A DNA stretch of 64,000 nt, taken from assembly GCA_012719455.1 (NCBI GenBank), contig JAAYAJ010000094.1, positions 35,651 through 99,650 of the forward strand, written 5' to 3'. A program made the translations under genes and the position numbers. Below, in pieces: positions 1 through 8,433 of this stretch. The notes below the pieces were generated by a model that saw nothing but the letters and a program-made list of their open reading frames with translations, was not told the DNA's origin and made no database searches. Source of the DNA: Acidobacteriota bacterium. GTDB lineage: Bacteria > Acidobacteriota > UBA6911. Positions within the stretch are counted from its first letter, which is position 1, and each line of letters begins with the position of its first letter.

Positions 1-227
1 TCGACCCGCTGGCGGTGGTGGACATCCAGCGTATCGTGGGGGGCCTCGGCCGGCAGGGGATCGGGGTTCTCATCACGGACCATAATGTCCGGGAGACTTT
101 GAATATCACCGACCGTGCCTATATAATAAACAATGGAAAGATCTTACGAGAAGGATCTCCTGAAGCGCTGACGCAGGACGATGAGGTAAGAAGAGTGTAT
201 CTCGGAGACAATTTCAGGCTGGTTTAG
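1..227 (+). CDS. lptB: LPS export ABC transporter ATP-binding protein LptB (3' end only)
   Basis: The reading frame is open from the window edge, so the gene starts upstream. The visible tail reads DPLAVVDIQ, then LITDHNV with the switch (H-loop) histidine, then a conserved end with NNGKILREG. This is the C-terminal third of LptB, the cytoplasmic ATPase that powers LptFG extraction of lipopolysaccharide. LptB genes typically sit directly before rpoN, as here. The Walker A and signature motifs are outside the window. Assignment rests on the tail and on gene order. Confidence 0.85.
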   Translation, partial: DPLAVVDIQRIVGGLGRQGIGVLITDHNVRETLNITDRAYIINNGKILREGSPEALTQDDEVRRVYLGDNFRLV

Positions 228-244
228 ATGAAATTGGAAACTCC

Positions 245-257
245 CACCCTATGGGTG
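245..257. repeat. Palindromic site, copy 1 (CACCCTATGGGTG)
   Basis: Exact 13-base near-palindrome CACCC-TAT-GGGTG just after the lptB stop. With flanking bases it can form a 7-bp stem (243-249 with 253-259) and a 3-base loop. There is no T-tract, so it is a poor intrinsic terminator. The same 13 bases recur exactly at 356-368. Confidence 0.6.
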
Positions 258-318
258 GGGTAGAGGCGGCAGACGGCGCCCTGGAGTGATCATGATCCAT
301 TCTCAAGTCGGCACAATC

Positions 319-347
319 TTGACAGCCACCCAATGGGGGGCGATTTT
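319..347 (+). promoter_or_regulatory. Candidate rpoN promoter
   Basis: TTGACA (319-324), 17-base spacer, then GATTTT (342-347). The -35 box is perfect; the -10 matches only 3 of 6 positions but keeps the A2 and T6. Transcription would start near 354, about 33 bases before the preferred rpoN start at 387. The spacer contains an imperfect copy of the palindromic site. Confidence 0.45.
327..339. repeat. Palindromic site, imperfect copy 2
   Basis: CACCCAATGGGGG matches the 13-base site at 11 of 13 positions. It lies inside the spacer of the candidate rpoN promoter, where a bound protein would block or reshape RNA polymerase binding. Confidence 0.4.
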
Positions 348-355
348 CAAAGCCG

Positions 356-368
356 CACCCTATGGGTG
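356..368. repeat. Palindromic site, copy 3 (CACCCTATGGGTG)
   Basis: Second exact copy of the 13-base site, in the predicted 5' leader of rpoN. It could be a DNA operator or a small RNA hairpin close to the start codon. The two exact copies are 111 bases apart. Confidence 0.6.
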
Positions 369-386
369 TGGATTCTTTACGCGCCT

Positions 387-1829
387 ATGAATCGGAGACA
401 TTTTCTGAGGCAGAGCCTGGACCTTCGTCTCACCCAGAGACTGGCGCTAACCCCCTCCCTTTTGCAGAAAATCGAGCTGCTGCAGCTGAACAAGCTGGAG
501 CTGCAGGAAATGCTCAACCAGGAACTGATGCAGAACCCGATCCTCGAGGAGGTGTTCGAGGCCCCGCACGACCCCAGGATGGACACGGAGCTCCGGGATG
601 GGCCTCCGGCCGAGGCGCCCGCCGACGGGGAGCGCGACTCCTTCGATGAGATCGATTTTCGCTATTTTTTCGACGAGTACCTTGACAGCGGGTACCGGAC
701 CCGGGAGGTCGAAGACCCGGACAGGCCGGGGTTCGAAGCCTTTCTCTCCCGCGCTCCCTCGCTTTCGGATCACCTCGAATGGCAGCTGGGGCTCAGCGAC
801 ATCCCCACGCGCCTGGCCGGCATCGCCCGGCACATCATCGGCAACCTGAACGAGGACGGCTACCTCCTGGCGGGGCTCGATGAGTTGGCCGAGGCGGCCG
901 GGGCGACGGTGGCGGAGGTCGAAGAGGCGCTCGCGGTGGTGCAGGCGATGGACCCGATCGGCGTCGGCGCCCGGAACCTGCGGGAGTGCCTGCTCCTGCA
1001 ACTGGACAACTTTGAACTCGGGGACACCCTCGAGCGCCGTATCGTCGACGACTGCCTGCCGTTGCTCGAGCGCCGGCGTTACAAGGAGATCGCCGCGCAC
1101 ACCGGGGCCGCCTTCGAGGAAGTGCTCGAGGCGGTGGAGGCGATCCGGCGGCTGATCCCGCGCCCGGGGCAGAAGTACAACTCCGCCGCGCCGAGCTACG
1201 TCGAGCCGGAGGTGACCATCGTCAAGGTGGACGGCGAGTTCATCGTTCTCCCCAATGACGATGGGATGCCGCAGCTGCGGCTGAGCCCCGCCTACCGCGA
1301 GCTGCTCAAGAGCAACGGGATCAACGGGGAGACCCGCACCTTCCTCAAGGAGAAGTTCCGCGCGGCCGTGGACCTGCTGCGCAGCGTCGGGCAGCGCAAG
1401 CAGACGATCTACCGGGTCTGCGTCGCGATCGTGAACCGGCAGCGGGAATTCCTGGAGCACGGCATGAGCCACCTGCGCCCGATGCTGATCAAGGACGTGG
1501 CCAGCGAGCTGGGGGTACACAGCTCCACCATCAGCCGCGTCGTCACCAACAAGTACGTCGATACCCCGCAGGGGGTGATGGAGCTGAGAAAATTCTTCAC
1601 CATGGGGGTGGAGAGCCCCTCGGGGGAAGAACTCTCGATCGTGCAGGTCAAACTCAAGATCAAGTCGATCATAGAGGGGGAAAACAAAAACAAGCCCTAT
1701 TCGGACAACCAGATCGGGCAGATACTGCGCCGGGACAACATCTTCATCACCCGGCGCACGGTGGCCAAATACCGGGAGCAGATGCAGATCACCGGATCGC
1801 GCGAGCGGAAGCTGGAGTACCTGGTTTAG
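387..1829 (+). CDS. rpoN: RNA polymerase sigma-54 factor RpoN
   Basis: Sigma-54 directs RNA polymerase to -24/-12 promoters that need an AAA+ activator. The 480-residue protein opens with the activator-interacting region (LRQSLDLRLTQRLALTP, residues about 7-55). It then has an acidic linker, the core-binding domain, an HTH (KDVASELGVHSSTISR) and, near residues 455-464, the RpoN box as TRRTVAKYRE (usual first residue Ala). I chose ATG 387 because the family homology begins there; the frame is open from ATG 333, which would add an unrelated 18-residue leader. No clear Shine-Dalgarno sequence precedes either start. Gene order lptB-rpoN-hpf-hprK-rapZ is conserved in many diderm bacteria. Confidence 0.96.
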   Translation: MNRRHFLRQSLDLRLTQRLALTPSLLQKIELLQLNKLELQEMLNQELMQNPILEEVFEAPHDPRMDTELRDGPPAEAPADGERDSFDEIDFRYFFDEYLDSGYRTREVEDPDRPGFEAFLSRAPSLSDHLEWQLGLSDIPTRLAGIARHIIGNLNEDGYLLAGLDELAEAAGATVAEVEEALAVVQAMDPIGVGARNLRECLLLQLDNFELGDTLERRIVDDCLPLLERRRYKEIAAHTGAAFEEVLEAVEAIRRLIPRPGQKYNSAAPSYVEPEVTIVKVDGEFIVLPNDDGMPQLRLSPAYRELLKSNGINGETRTFLKEKFRAAVDLLRSVGQRKQTIYRVCVAIVNRQREFLEHGMSHLRPMLIKDVASELGVHSSTISRVVTNKYVDTPQGVMELRKFFTMGVESPSGEELSIVQVKLKIKSIIEGENKNKPYSDNQIGQILRRDNIFITRRTVAKYREQMQITGSRERKLEYLV

Positions 1830-1890
1830 CGCGCCCACGCTCCCCGGTTCGTGGTTTCGGACGAAAAATTCAGCCTGGAAGGGGAATGGC

Positions 1891-2433
1891 ATGAAGGTGG
1901 AAATTACCGGCAGACGGATACTGATTACGCCCGCGCTCCGCGAGTATGTCCTCAAGAAGCTGCGCAAGTTCACCAAGGTATTCGGCGAGGATATCACCTT
2001 TCACGTCGTCGTCGACGTGGAGAAGAATCGGCAGATAGCTGAAATCCTCCTGAAGACGAAGATGCTGAACCTCGCCGGCAAGGGCGAGACCGACGACATG
2101 TACAATTCGATCATGGCGGCCATTGAGAAGCTCGAACGCCAGGCGCTCAAGCACAAGGGGAAGATCATCGAGGGGAAACGGCAGCGCGCGCAGGCCAAAT
2201 CGGTGGCCACCAAGCTCGGGATCGGGGAGCCCACCAGCCGCTCGCTCCCGCCTAAGGACAGCGTCGTGCGCGAGGAGAGCGTACAGAAAAAGCCGATGAC
2301 GGTGGAGGAGGCGACGCTGGAACTGACCCGCTCCGACTACCCCTTCGTGGCGTTTCGGAATTCCGATTCCGGCGAGGTCAACATCCTGTACCGGCGCAAG
2401 GACGGGTCGCTGCGGCTCATCCACACCCATTAG
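1891..2433 (+). CDS. hpf: Ribosome hibernation promoting factor, long form
   Basis: A 180-residue long-form HPF, which dimerises ribosomes into inactive 100S particles in slow growth. The N-terminal S30AE domain spans roughly residues 1-100, starting MKVEITGRR. A charged linker follows. The C-terminal dimerisation domain (about 125-180) includes SDYPFVAFRNSDSGEVNILY and ends SLRLIHTH. A purine-rich GGAAGGGGAA precedes the ATG. It follows rpoN by 61 bases, matching the common rpoN-hpf linkage, and is probably co-transcribed. Confidence 0.95.
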   Translation: MKVEITGRRILITPALREYVLKKLRKFTKVFGEDITFHVVVDVEKNRQIAEILLKTKMLNLAGKGETDDMYNSIMAAIEKLERQALKHKGKIIEGKRQRAQAKSVATKLGIGEPTSRSLPPKDSVVREESVQKKPMTVEEATLELTRSDYPFVAFRNSDSGEVNILYRRKDGSLRLIHTH

Positions 2434-2485
2434 ATCGAAAGAGGCGGCCGGGCCGGGGCCGCGCCCGGTCCGGCCGCGGACATCC

Positions 2486-3415
2486 ATGAACGACTCCACC
2501 ACCACCGGCGACCCGGGAAGCACGCTCACTGTCGGCGAGCTGCTGAGCGACCCCGCCCTGGAACTCGATCTCGAGCTCCTGCAGGGGCACGAGGCGATCT
2601 CCAACCGGATCCGCTCCCCCCGACTGCAGAATCTGGGGATGGCCCTGGTCGGTTCCTCCGAGGAGGTGCATCCCGACCGGGTGCAGGTCATCAGCGGCGC
2701 GGAAGCGGGATACCTCGAGTCGCTCGGCGCCGAGGACCGCGTCCGGGCGATCGAGCGGCTCGAGAAATACGACATTTGTTGCATCGTGGTCACCCAGGGG
2801 GTGGAGATTCCGGGAGAACTGCTCACGCTCGCGTCCGGGCGTTGGATCCCCGTCATCCGGAGCGGGGCCCCCGGTGACGTCTCGATCGAAACGATCGCGC
2901 GCTACCTAGAACGGCGTCTGGCGCCGCGGATCACCATCCATGGCGGGCTGCTGGAGATCTTCGGCCTGGGCGTCGTCATCCTCGGCCCCTCCGGCATAGG
3001 CAAGAGCGAGTGCGCGCTGGACCTGGTGCTCAAGGGGCACCGCTTGATCGCCGACGACTACATCGAGATCACGCGGCGGGGGGAGCAGGGGCTCATCGGC
3101 GAGGGGGGGAAGGCGCTGCCCCACCACATGGAGCTCCGGGGGCTGGGCATCATCGACATCCGGGAGATGTTCGGCGTCTCGGCTACCGGCGCCGCGCAGG
3201 CCATCGACTTCATCGTGCGCCTGGAGCGCTGGCGCTCCGACGGGGCCTACGACCGGCTGGGGCTGGAGCGCGCGGGCGTGGAGTGGCTCGGGGTGATCGT
3301 CCCGGTGATCGACCTCCCCGTCGCCCCCGGGCGCAACATCGCCACCCTGGTGGAGGTGGCCGCGCGCATCGTCCTGCTGCAGCGGGGGCACAAAACCAAC
3401 CTGGTTCAGGTCTGA
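2486..3415 (+). CDS. hprK: HPr kinase/phosphorylase
   Basis: The bifunctional enzyme phosphorylates and dephosphorylates a regulatory serine of HPr. At 309 residues it has normal family length. The N-terminal domain covers about 1-145. The Walker A motif GPSGIGKS lies at about 166-173, and the family signature MELRGLGIIDIRE follows around residue 215. Its target HPr is encoded three genes downstream and has a serine in the expected context. RapZ lies between them, as in other rpoN-linked clusters. Confidence 0.95.
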   Translation: MNDSTTTGDPGSTLTVGELLSDPALELDLELLQGHEAISNRIRSPRLQNLGMALVGSSEEVHPDRVQVISGAEAGYLESLGAEDRVRAIERLEKYDICCIVVTQGVEIPGELLTLASGRWIPVIRSGAPGDVSIETIARYLERRLAPRITIHGGLLEIFGLGVVILGPSGIGKSECALDLVLKGHRLIADDYIEITRRGEQGLIGEGGKALPHHMELRGLGIIDIREMFGVSATGAAQAIDFIVRLERWRSDGAYDRLGLERAGVEWLGVIVPVIDLPVAPGRNIATLVEVAARIVLLQRGHKTNLVQV

Positions 3416-3417
3416 TC

Positions 3418-3426
3418 TGCTACAAT
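3418..3426 (+). promoter_or_regulatory. Candidate extended -10 promoter for rapZ
   Basis: TGC-TACAAT matches an extended -10 element (TGn-TATAAT), with no convincing -35. It begins at the hprK stop region and would give a leader of about 26 bases before rapZ. It may supply a second promoter for the rapZ-PTS genes. Confidence 0.35.
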
Positions 3427-3458
3427 GCGGGCGTCGGGGCCGGGGATAGGGGGCGCGT

Positions 3459-4322
3459 ATGGCACTGCATGACCTGGTGATCGTCACGGGCATGAGCGGG
3501 AGCGGGAAGGGGACGGTTCTCAAGACCTTCGAGGACCTGGGATTTTTCTGCATCGACAACCTCCCGGTGCCGCTGATCCCCAAATTCCTGGAGGTGTTCA
3601 ACGTCTCCGGCGGCGTCTTCAATCGCGCGGCCCTGGTTATCGACATCCGCGCGGGGGAGACCTTGGTCGACCTGGTGCGCATGCTGGACGAATTGCGCCG
3701 GTCGTCCTTCCGCCTCTTCGTCCTCTACCTGGAGGCGCAGGACGATGTCGTGGTGCGCCGCTTCAGCGAGACGCGCCGGCCGCACCCGCTCATCGAGGGG
3801 AGCTCGATCCGGGACGCCATCCGCAGCGAGCGGCGCCGGCTCGAGAAGCTGAAGGAGCTGGCCGACATGACGATCGACACCTCCAACCTCACGGTGCACC
3901 AGATCAAGGCGACGGTGGTGCAGAAGTTCCGCGGCCGCTCGCGGGGATCGGCCCTGAAGGTGGTGGTGATGAGTTTCGGCTACAAGCACGGGATCCCGCT
4001 CGAGGCCGACCTGGTTTTCGACGCCCGCTTCCTCCCCAACCCTTTTTTCGTCCCGCGCCTGCGCGGGTTGACCGGGCGCGAGCCGAAGGTGAAGGCGTTC
4101 CTCCGCTCCTTTCCCGAAACGGGGGAGTTCGTCCGCAGGGTGGGGGACCTGCTCCAGTACCTGCTCCCCCATTACCAGCAGGAAGGGAAGAGCCAGGTCA
4201 CCATCGCCGTGGGGTGCACGGGGGGACGGCACCGTTCGGTCTTCATAGCCGAGGAACTCGGGAAGGTGCTCCGCGGGCGCAAGCGGAGCCTGCAGGTACT
4301 GCATCGGGACGAGGGGGTCTGA
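3459..4322 (+). CDS. rapZ: RapZ/YvcJ family nucleotide-binding protein
   Basis: RapZ is an ATP/GTP-binding protein. In enterobacteria it is an RNA adaptor linking glucosamine-6-phosphate levels to small-RNA decay; in other phyla its role is less clear. The 287-residue protein has Walker A GMSGSGKGT at 11-19, the family segment FFCIDNLPVPL near residue 30, and the C-terminal signature GCTGGRHRSV. It ends one base before the EIIA start, so the genes are tightly coupled. Confidence 0.93.
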   Translation: MALHDLVIVTGMSGSGKGTVLKTFEDLGFFCIDNLPVPLIPKFLEVFNVSGGVFNRAALVIDIRAGETLVDLVRMLDELRRSSFRLFVLYLEAQDDVVVRRFSETRRPHPLIEGSSIRDAIRSERRRLEKLKELADMTIDTSNLTVHQIKATVVQKFRGRSRGSALKVVVMSFGYKHGIPLEADLVFDARFLPNPFFVPRLRGLTGREPKVKAFLRSFPETGEFVRRVGDLLQYLLPHYQQEGKSQVTIAVGCTGGRHRSVFIAEELGKVLRGRKRSLQVLHRDEGV

Positions 4323-4323
4323 C

Positions 4324-4722
4324 ATGATCGGGGCGTTGGTGGTGACTCACGGGCAGTTGGGGCAGGAACTGGTGGCGGCCGCGGAGATGATCGTGGGGGA
4401 AATCTCCCACATCCGGGCGATCTCCATCGGGTGGCACGACGATGTCAACGAGGCGCAGAAGGACATCGAGCGGCGCATCGGCGAACTGGACAACGGCAAG
4501 GGGGTGCTCCTGCTGACCGACATGTTCGGCGGCACCCCCAGCAACATCGCCTTCGCTCTCTACGAACCGGGGAAGATCGACATCGTGACCGGGGTCAACC
4601 TTCCGATGATCATCAAGATCGTCAACCAGAAGGAGTCTGACACCCTCGACTCGCTCGCCCGCATCGTGCGCGACCAGGGGCGCAAGAGCATCGCCATGGC
4701 CGGCGATTTTCTCGACGCATGA
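4324..4722 (+). CDS. PTS mannose-family EIIA component
   Basis: A 132-residue stand-alone EIIA of the mannose/fructose/sorbose family, starting MIGALVVTHGQLGQEL. His9 in VTHG is the phosphorylated residue of the family. The segment LTDMFGGTPSN is also characteristic. No EIIB, EIIC or EIID gene lies in the window, so a regulatory rather than transport role is likely, as proposed for similar incomplete systems in proteobacteria. Its stop overlaps the HPr start by ATGA. Confidence 0.92.
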   Translation: MIGALVVTHGQLGQELVAAAEMIVGEISHIRAISIGWHDDVNEAQKDIERRIGELDNGKGVLLLTDMFGGTPSNIAFALYEPGKIDIVTGVNLPMIIKIVNQKESDTLDSLARIVRDQGRKSIAMAGDFLDA

Positions 4723-4994
4723 TCCGCCAGACCCTGATGGTAGCCAACCGCTTGGGGCTGCATGCGGGTGCGGCGGCCAAGCTGGTCCGCCTGGCCTCGC
4801 GCTACTCGAGCGAAGTGGTCCTGGGGCGCGAGGGGGCCAACCAACGGGTTGACGCCAAGAGCATTCTGGGGGTGCTGATGCTTGCCGCCGGCATGGGGAC
4901 GCGGCTGGTGGTGAGTGTCGAAGGGGAGGACGAGGCCGAGGCGGCCGAGGCGATCCGCCGGTTGTTTGAAGACAGGTTCGGAGAGGTGCCCTGA
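4719..4994 (+). CDS. ptsH: Phosphocarrier protein HPr with atypical active site
   Basis: A 91-residue HPr that carries phosphate from Enzyme I to EIIA. His15 is present, but the usual G-L-H-A-R-P motif reads GLHAGAA: the active-site arginine is glycine and the proline is alanine. The serine region KSILGVLML is conserved, with Ser48 as the expected HprK target. The Gly codon GGT differs by one base from an Arg codon CGT, so a read error is possible. The gene overlaps EIIA by four bases and ptsI by one, so all three are translationally coupled. Confidence 0.92.
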   Translation: MIRQTLMVANRLGLHAGAAAKLVRLASRYSSEVVLGREGANQRVDAKSILGVLMLAAGMGTRLVVSVEGEDEAEAAEAIRRLFEDRFGEVP

Positions 4995-6772
4995 TGGCTG
5001 CGAAGCCCGAAATCACCTTCAGGGGCCATGGCGTGTCACCGGGCGTGGCTTGGGGCCGGGCGCTCAAGATCGACAGCCAAAACCGGGTGATGCTCAGGGT
5101 CGAGGTCGCCGACCCTGAGTCCGAGGTCGCCCGGTTCCTGAAAGCGGTCGAGATGTCCAAGATCCAGCTGCAGGAACTCAAGGGGCGGCTGGAGGAGAAG
5201 GTAGGGGTCGAGCATGGTGTCATCCTCGACGCCCATTTCCTGATCCTGGACGACCGGGTCCTGCGCGAGGAGATCGTCGAGAGGATCCGCGCCCAGCGGG
5301 CCAACGCCGAGTGGGCCGTCACCCAGGCGACCGAACGGCTGATCGCGGCCTACAAGTCGCTCGAGGACGAGTATTTCCGCGAGCGGCACAGCGACATCGA
5401 GCACGTGGCGGAGCGCATCCTTCTCAATCTCTCCGGTGACAGCGCCTTCGGCCTGGGTCGGTTGCCTGAGGATGTGATCCTGGTCGCGCGCGACTTCAAC
5501 CCCTCCAACTTCGCGACCATGGACCTGGGGCGGGTGCGGGGCCTGGTGCTCGAATCGGGGGGACGCACCTCCCACACCGCCATCCTCAGCCGCGGGTTGA
5601 GACTCCCGGCCGTCATGGGGCTTTGCGATATCCTCGCCTCGGTCTCGACCGGGGACCTGCTCCTCGTCAACGGCGACGGGGGACAGGTGATCGTCCACCC
5701 CACCCACGAGCACCTCGAAAACGCCCGGCGGCAGAAGGAGGCGCTCGCGGCCGCGGCAGAGGCCGCCGGACCCATGGAGACCGCCGCCGCGACCGCTGAC
5801 GGGATGGCGCTCTCGCTCCGGGCCAACACCGAACTCCCGCACGAACTGACGGCGGCCATCGCCTGCGGTGCGGAGGGGATCGGGCTCTACCGCTCCGAGT
5901 TCCTCTTCTTCGCCCACCCGCACGGCTTTCCGAGCATGGAGGAACAGCGGTCGGTCTACTCGACGCTGGCACGCGCCATGAGCCCCCACCCGGTGGCCAT
6001 CCGCACCCTGGACGCCGGTACGGAGCGGCTGGGGGAGGGCGGGGAGCGTTCGACCAACCCGAGCATGGGGCTGCGGGGGATCCGGCTGAGCCTCGCGCTC
6101 CGGGACGCCTTTCGAGAGCAGGTCGAGGCGATCGTGCGCGCGGGCTCCGACGGGAACATCGAGATGCTCCTCCCGATGGTCTCGACCGTGGAGGAGATCC
6201 GGCAGGTGAAGGACCTCCTGGCCGAGGTCCGGTCCGGGCTCGAACGCGCCGGGATCCCGGCCGCGCCGGTGCCGCTCGGGGTGATGATCGAGGTCCCGGC
6301 GGCGGTGCTGGTGCTCGAAACCTTGGCGCGCGAGGCTGATTTTCTCTGTGTCGGGACCAACGACCTGATCCAGTACGTGATGGCGGCCGACCGGGGGAAT
6401 CCGGCCGTGGACTACCTGTGCCAGCCGCTGCACCCCTCGGTGCTCGCGTGCCTGGGGCGGATAGCCGAGGTCTCCGGGCGGATGGGGAAGCCGGTGCGGA
6501 TCTGCGGCGAGATCTCGTCCAACCCCTTCTTCGCCGTCCTGCTCGTGGGGATGGGGTTCCGGCAGCTGAGCATGACCCCCCTGGCCATCCCCGCCATCCG
6601 CCGGGCCCTGGGGAAAGTGTCGGTGGCGGCCGCGCGCCGGGTGGCCGAGCGCGCCCTGACCTTGGCCACGACCGGGGAGGTGTACGACTACCTGGTTCCC
6701 GAGGTGTCGTGCCTGGTCCCGATCGACCTGTCCCCCTACGAAAAAGAGATCCGCCCGAGCAGGCATGAATAG
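4994..6772 (+). CDS. ptsI: Phosphoenolpyruvate-protein phosphotransferase (Enzyme I)
   Basis: Enzyme I takes phosphate from PEP to its active histidine and passes it to HPr. The protein has 592 residues. The active site GGRTSHTAI places the histidine at residue 194. The PEP-binding barrel follows with GLYRSEFLF, RTLDAGTER (usual form RTLDIGGDK), GTNDLIQY and CGEISS with the catalytic cysteine. The RTLD motif is slightly divergent. It is the last gene of the lptB-rpoN-PTS run and ends against convergent serA. Confidence 0.96.
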   Translation: MAAKPEITFRGHGVSPGVAWGRALKIDSQNRVMLRVEVADPESEVARFLKAVEMSKIQLQELKGRLEEKVGVEHGVILDAHFLILDDRVLREEIVERIRAQRANAEWAVTQATERLIAAYKSLEDEYFRERHSDIEHVAERILLNLSGDSAFGLGRLPEDVILVARDFNPSNFATMDLGRVRGLVLESGGRTSHTAILSRGLRLPAVMGLCDILASVSTGDLLLVNGDGGQVIVHPTHEHLENARRQKEALAAAAEAAGPMETAAATADGMALSLRANTELPHELTAAIACGAEGIGLYRSEFLFFAHPHGFPSMEEQRSVYSTLARAMSPHPVAIRTLDAGTERLGEGGERSTNPSMGLRGIRLSLALRDAFREQVEAIVRAGSDGNIEMLLPMVSTVEEIRQVKDLLAEVRSGLERAGIPAAPVPLGVMIEVPAAVLVLETLAREADFLCVGTNDLIQYVMAADRGNPAVDYLCQPLHPSVLACLGRIAEVSGRMGKPVRICGEISSNPFFAVLLVGMGFRQLSMTPLAIPAIRRALGKVSVAAARRVAERALTLATTGEVYDYLVPEVSCLVPIDLSPYEKEIRPSRHE

Positions 6773-6773
6773 A

Positions 6774-6809
6774 GGCCGGATCCCGGGGCTTACGCCCAGG
6801 GACCCGGCC
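6774..6809. terminator. Hairpin between convergent ptsI and serA
   Basis: Arms 6774-6784 and 6799-6809 pair over 11 bases with one mismatch, enclosing a GGGC/GCCC mini-stem. It fills the 47-base gap between two convergent genes, the usual place for a bidirectional terminator. No good T-tract follows on either strand, so termination efficiency is uncertain. Confidence 0.5.
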
Positions 6810-6819
6810 GTGAAGCGGG

Positions 6820-8418
6820 TTACAGCTTGATCATCGTGGCCTTGAGCACCCCTTCGGTCGCGACCAACTCCTTGAGGACCGCGTCGCTCACCTCGTCGTC
6901 GACGCTCACGAAGGACACCGCCTTTTCCCCCTTCCGGCTCCACTGCATGGCGGCGATGTTGATGCCGTGGCGCCCCAGCAGGGTGCCGATCCGGCCGATG
7001 GTGCCGGGCTGGTCGACGTTCTGGATGGCGATCACGTTGGGCCTCGGTTCGAAGTCGAGCTTGTAGCCGAAGAAGTCGACGATGCGCAGCTCCTCGCGGG
7101 CGAAGACGGTGCCCGAGATCTCGCGCATGCGGCTCTTGGCGTGGAAGCGGACGGTGATCAGGTTGGTGTACTTGTCCAGGTGGGAGCTGCGGCTCTCGAC
7201 CAGCCCGATCCCCATCCCCTTGGCGATCAGCTCGGCGTTGACGTAGTTGACCGTCTCCTTGACGACCGGGTAGAGCAGCCCCTTGAGCACCGACAGCGAC
7301 AGTACCTTCGTCTCCTTGTCGGCCAGGTCGCCCGAGTAGACGATCTCCACCTTCTCAACAGTCTCCTTCTCCACCTGGTAGTAGATCCGCCCGAGCATCT
7401 CGGCCAGGGTGATGTAGGGCTTGAGCAGCTCGAGGTCGCCGCTCTTGAGCGGGGGCATGTTGACGGCGGCCACTATCTTCCCCTGGAGCGCGTCGGCGAC
7501 CAGACGGGTGATCGCGGTCCCCACGTTGTAGTTGGCCTCCTCGGTCGAGGCGCCCAGGTGCGGGGTGACGATCACGTTGTCCAGTTCGAGCAGCGGGTTC
7601 TGGTACGTCTGCTCCTCGGGTGGCTTGTCGTAGCCCGGCTCCGGGTCGAGCACGTCGATGCCGGCCCCGGCTACGTGGCCGCTCCGGAGGGCGGCGACCA
7701 GGGCGGCCTCGTTGACCAGCCCGCCACGGGCGGCGTTGACGACGTAGACCCCCTTCCGGCACAGGGCCAGCTCCCGCTCCCCCACCATCCCGATCGTCTC
7801 GGCCGTCTTCGGGGTGTGGATCGTGACCAGGTCGGCGCGGCGGAGCAGCTCGTCCAGGGTGGCGCACTTTTCCACCCCGAGCCGGGTGAACTTGTCGTCG
7901 GTGATGTAGGGGTCGTAGGCGATGGCCTTCATGTTGTGACCGATCAGCTTGCGCGCCACGATCGAGCCGATCCGCCCCAGCCCGATGATGCCCACGGTCT
8001 TGCCGTCGAGTTCCCGGCCGAGGTACTGGTTGCGACGGAAATCGCGCGCGCGGCAGGCGGCGCTCGCCCGGGTCAGGTTGCGGAAGAGGGCGCAGGCCAT
8101 GGCGATGGCGAGTTCGCCGGCGGCCATGGTGTTGCTCTCCGGGGTGTTGACGACGACAATCCCCTTCTCGGTGCAGGCGTCGACGTCGATGTTGTCGATG
8201 CCGTTGCCGGCGCGCCCGACCACTTTAAGCTTGACCCCGCGCTCGATCAATTCCCGGTTCACCTTGGTGACGCTGCGGACGATGATGGCGTCGTAGTCGC
8301 TGATGATGTCGAGCAGTTCCTGGTGAGAGATGCCGTAGCGGACATCCAGATCGAAGCCCTCCGCGCGGAGGACCTGTAGCCCTTCTTCGGCGATTCTCTC
8401 GGTGACGATGATCTTCAT
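6820..8418 (-). CDS. serA: D-3-phosphoglycerate dehydrogenase, long form
   Basis: Catalyses the NAD-dependent first step of serine synthesis. I chose the ATG at 8418, where homology begins (MKIIVTERI); upstream in-frame codons add only 12 residues. The 532-residue protein has the nucleotide-binding GLGRIG near 148-153, and catalytic Arg232 (AARGG), Glu261 (DPEP) and His288 (TPHLGAS). An intervening-substrate domain and a C-terminal ACT domain (IQNVDQPGTIG) follow. A stretch rich in Pro, Glu and Tyr lengthens the loop between Glu261 and His288. A strong terminator lies 16 bases upstream of the start. Confidence 0.96.
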   Translation of the reverse strand: MKIIVTERIAEEGLQVLRAEGFDLDVRYGISHQELLDIISDYDAIIVRSVTKVNRELIERGVKLKVVGRAGNGIDNIDVDACTEKGIVVVNTPESNTMAAGELAIAMACALFRNLTRASAACRARDFRRNQYLGRELDGKTVGIIGLGRIGSIVARKLIGHNMKAIAYDPYITDDKFTRLGVEKCATLDELLRRADLVTIHTPKTAETIGMVGERELALCRKGVYVVNAARGGLVNEAALVAALRSGHVAGAGIDVLDPEPGYDKPPEEQTYQNPLLELDNVIVTPHLGASTEEANYNVGTAITRLVADALQGKIVAAVNMPPLKSGDLELLKPYITLAEMLGRIYYQVEKETVEKVEIVYSGDLADKETKVLSLSVLKGLLYPVVKETVNYVNAELIAKGMGIGLVESRSSHLDKYTNLITVRFHAKSRMREISGTVFAREELRIVDFFGYKLDFEPRPNVIAIQNVDQPGTIGRIGTLLGRHGINIAAMQWSRKGEKAVSFVSVDDEVSDAVLKELVATEGVLKATMIKL

Positions 8419-8433
8419 TGCTATGCCTTTCCG

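Noticed and set aside
333..386. Upstream ATG start for rpoN at 333
   Set aside because: It adds 18 unrelated residues, lies before the predicted transcription start and overlaps the operator-like repeats.
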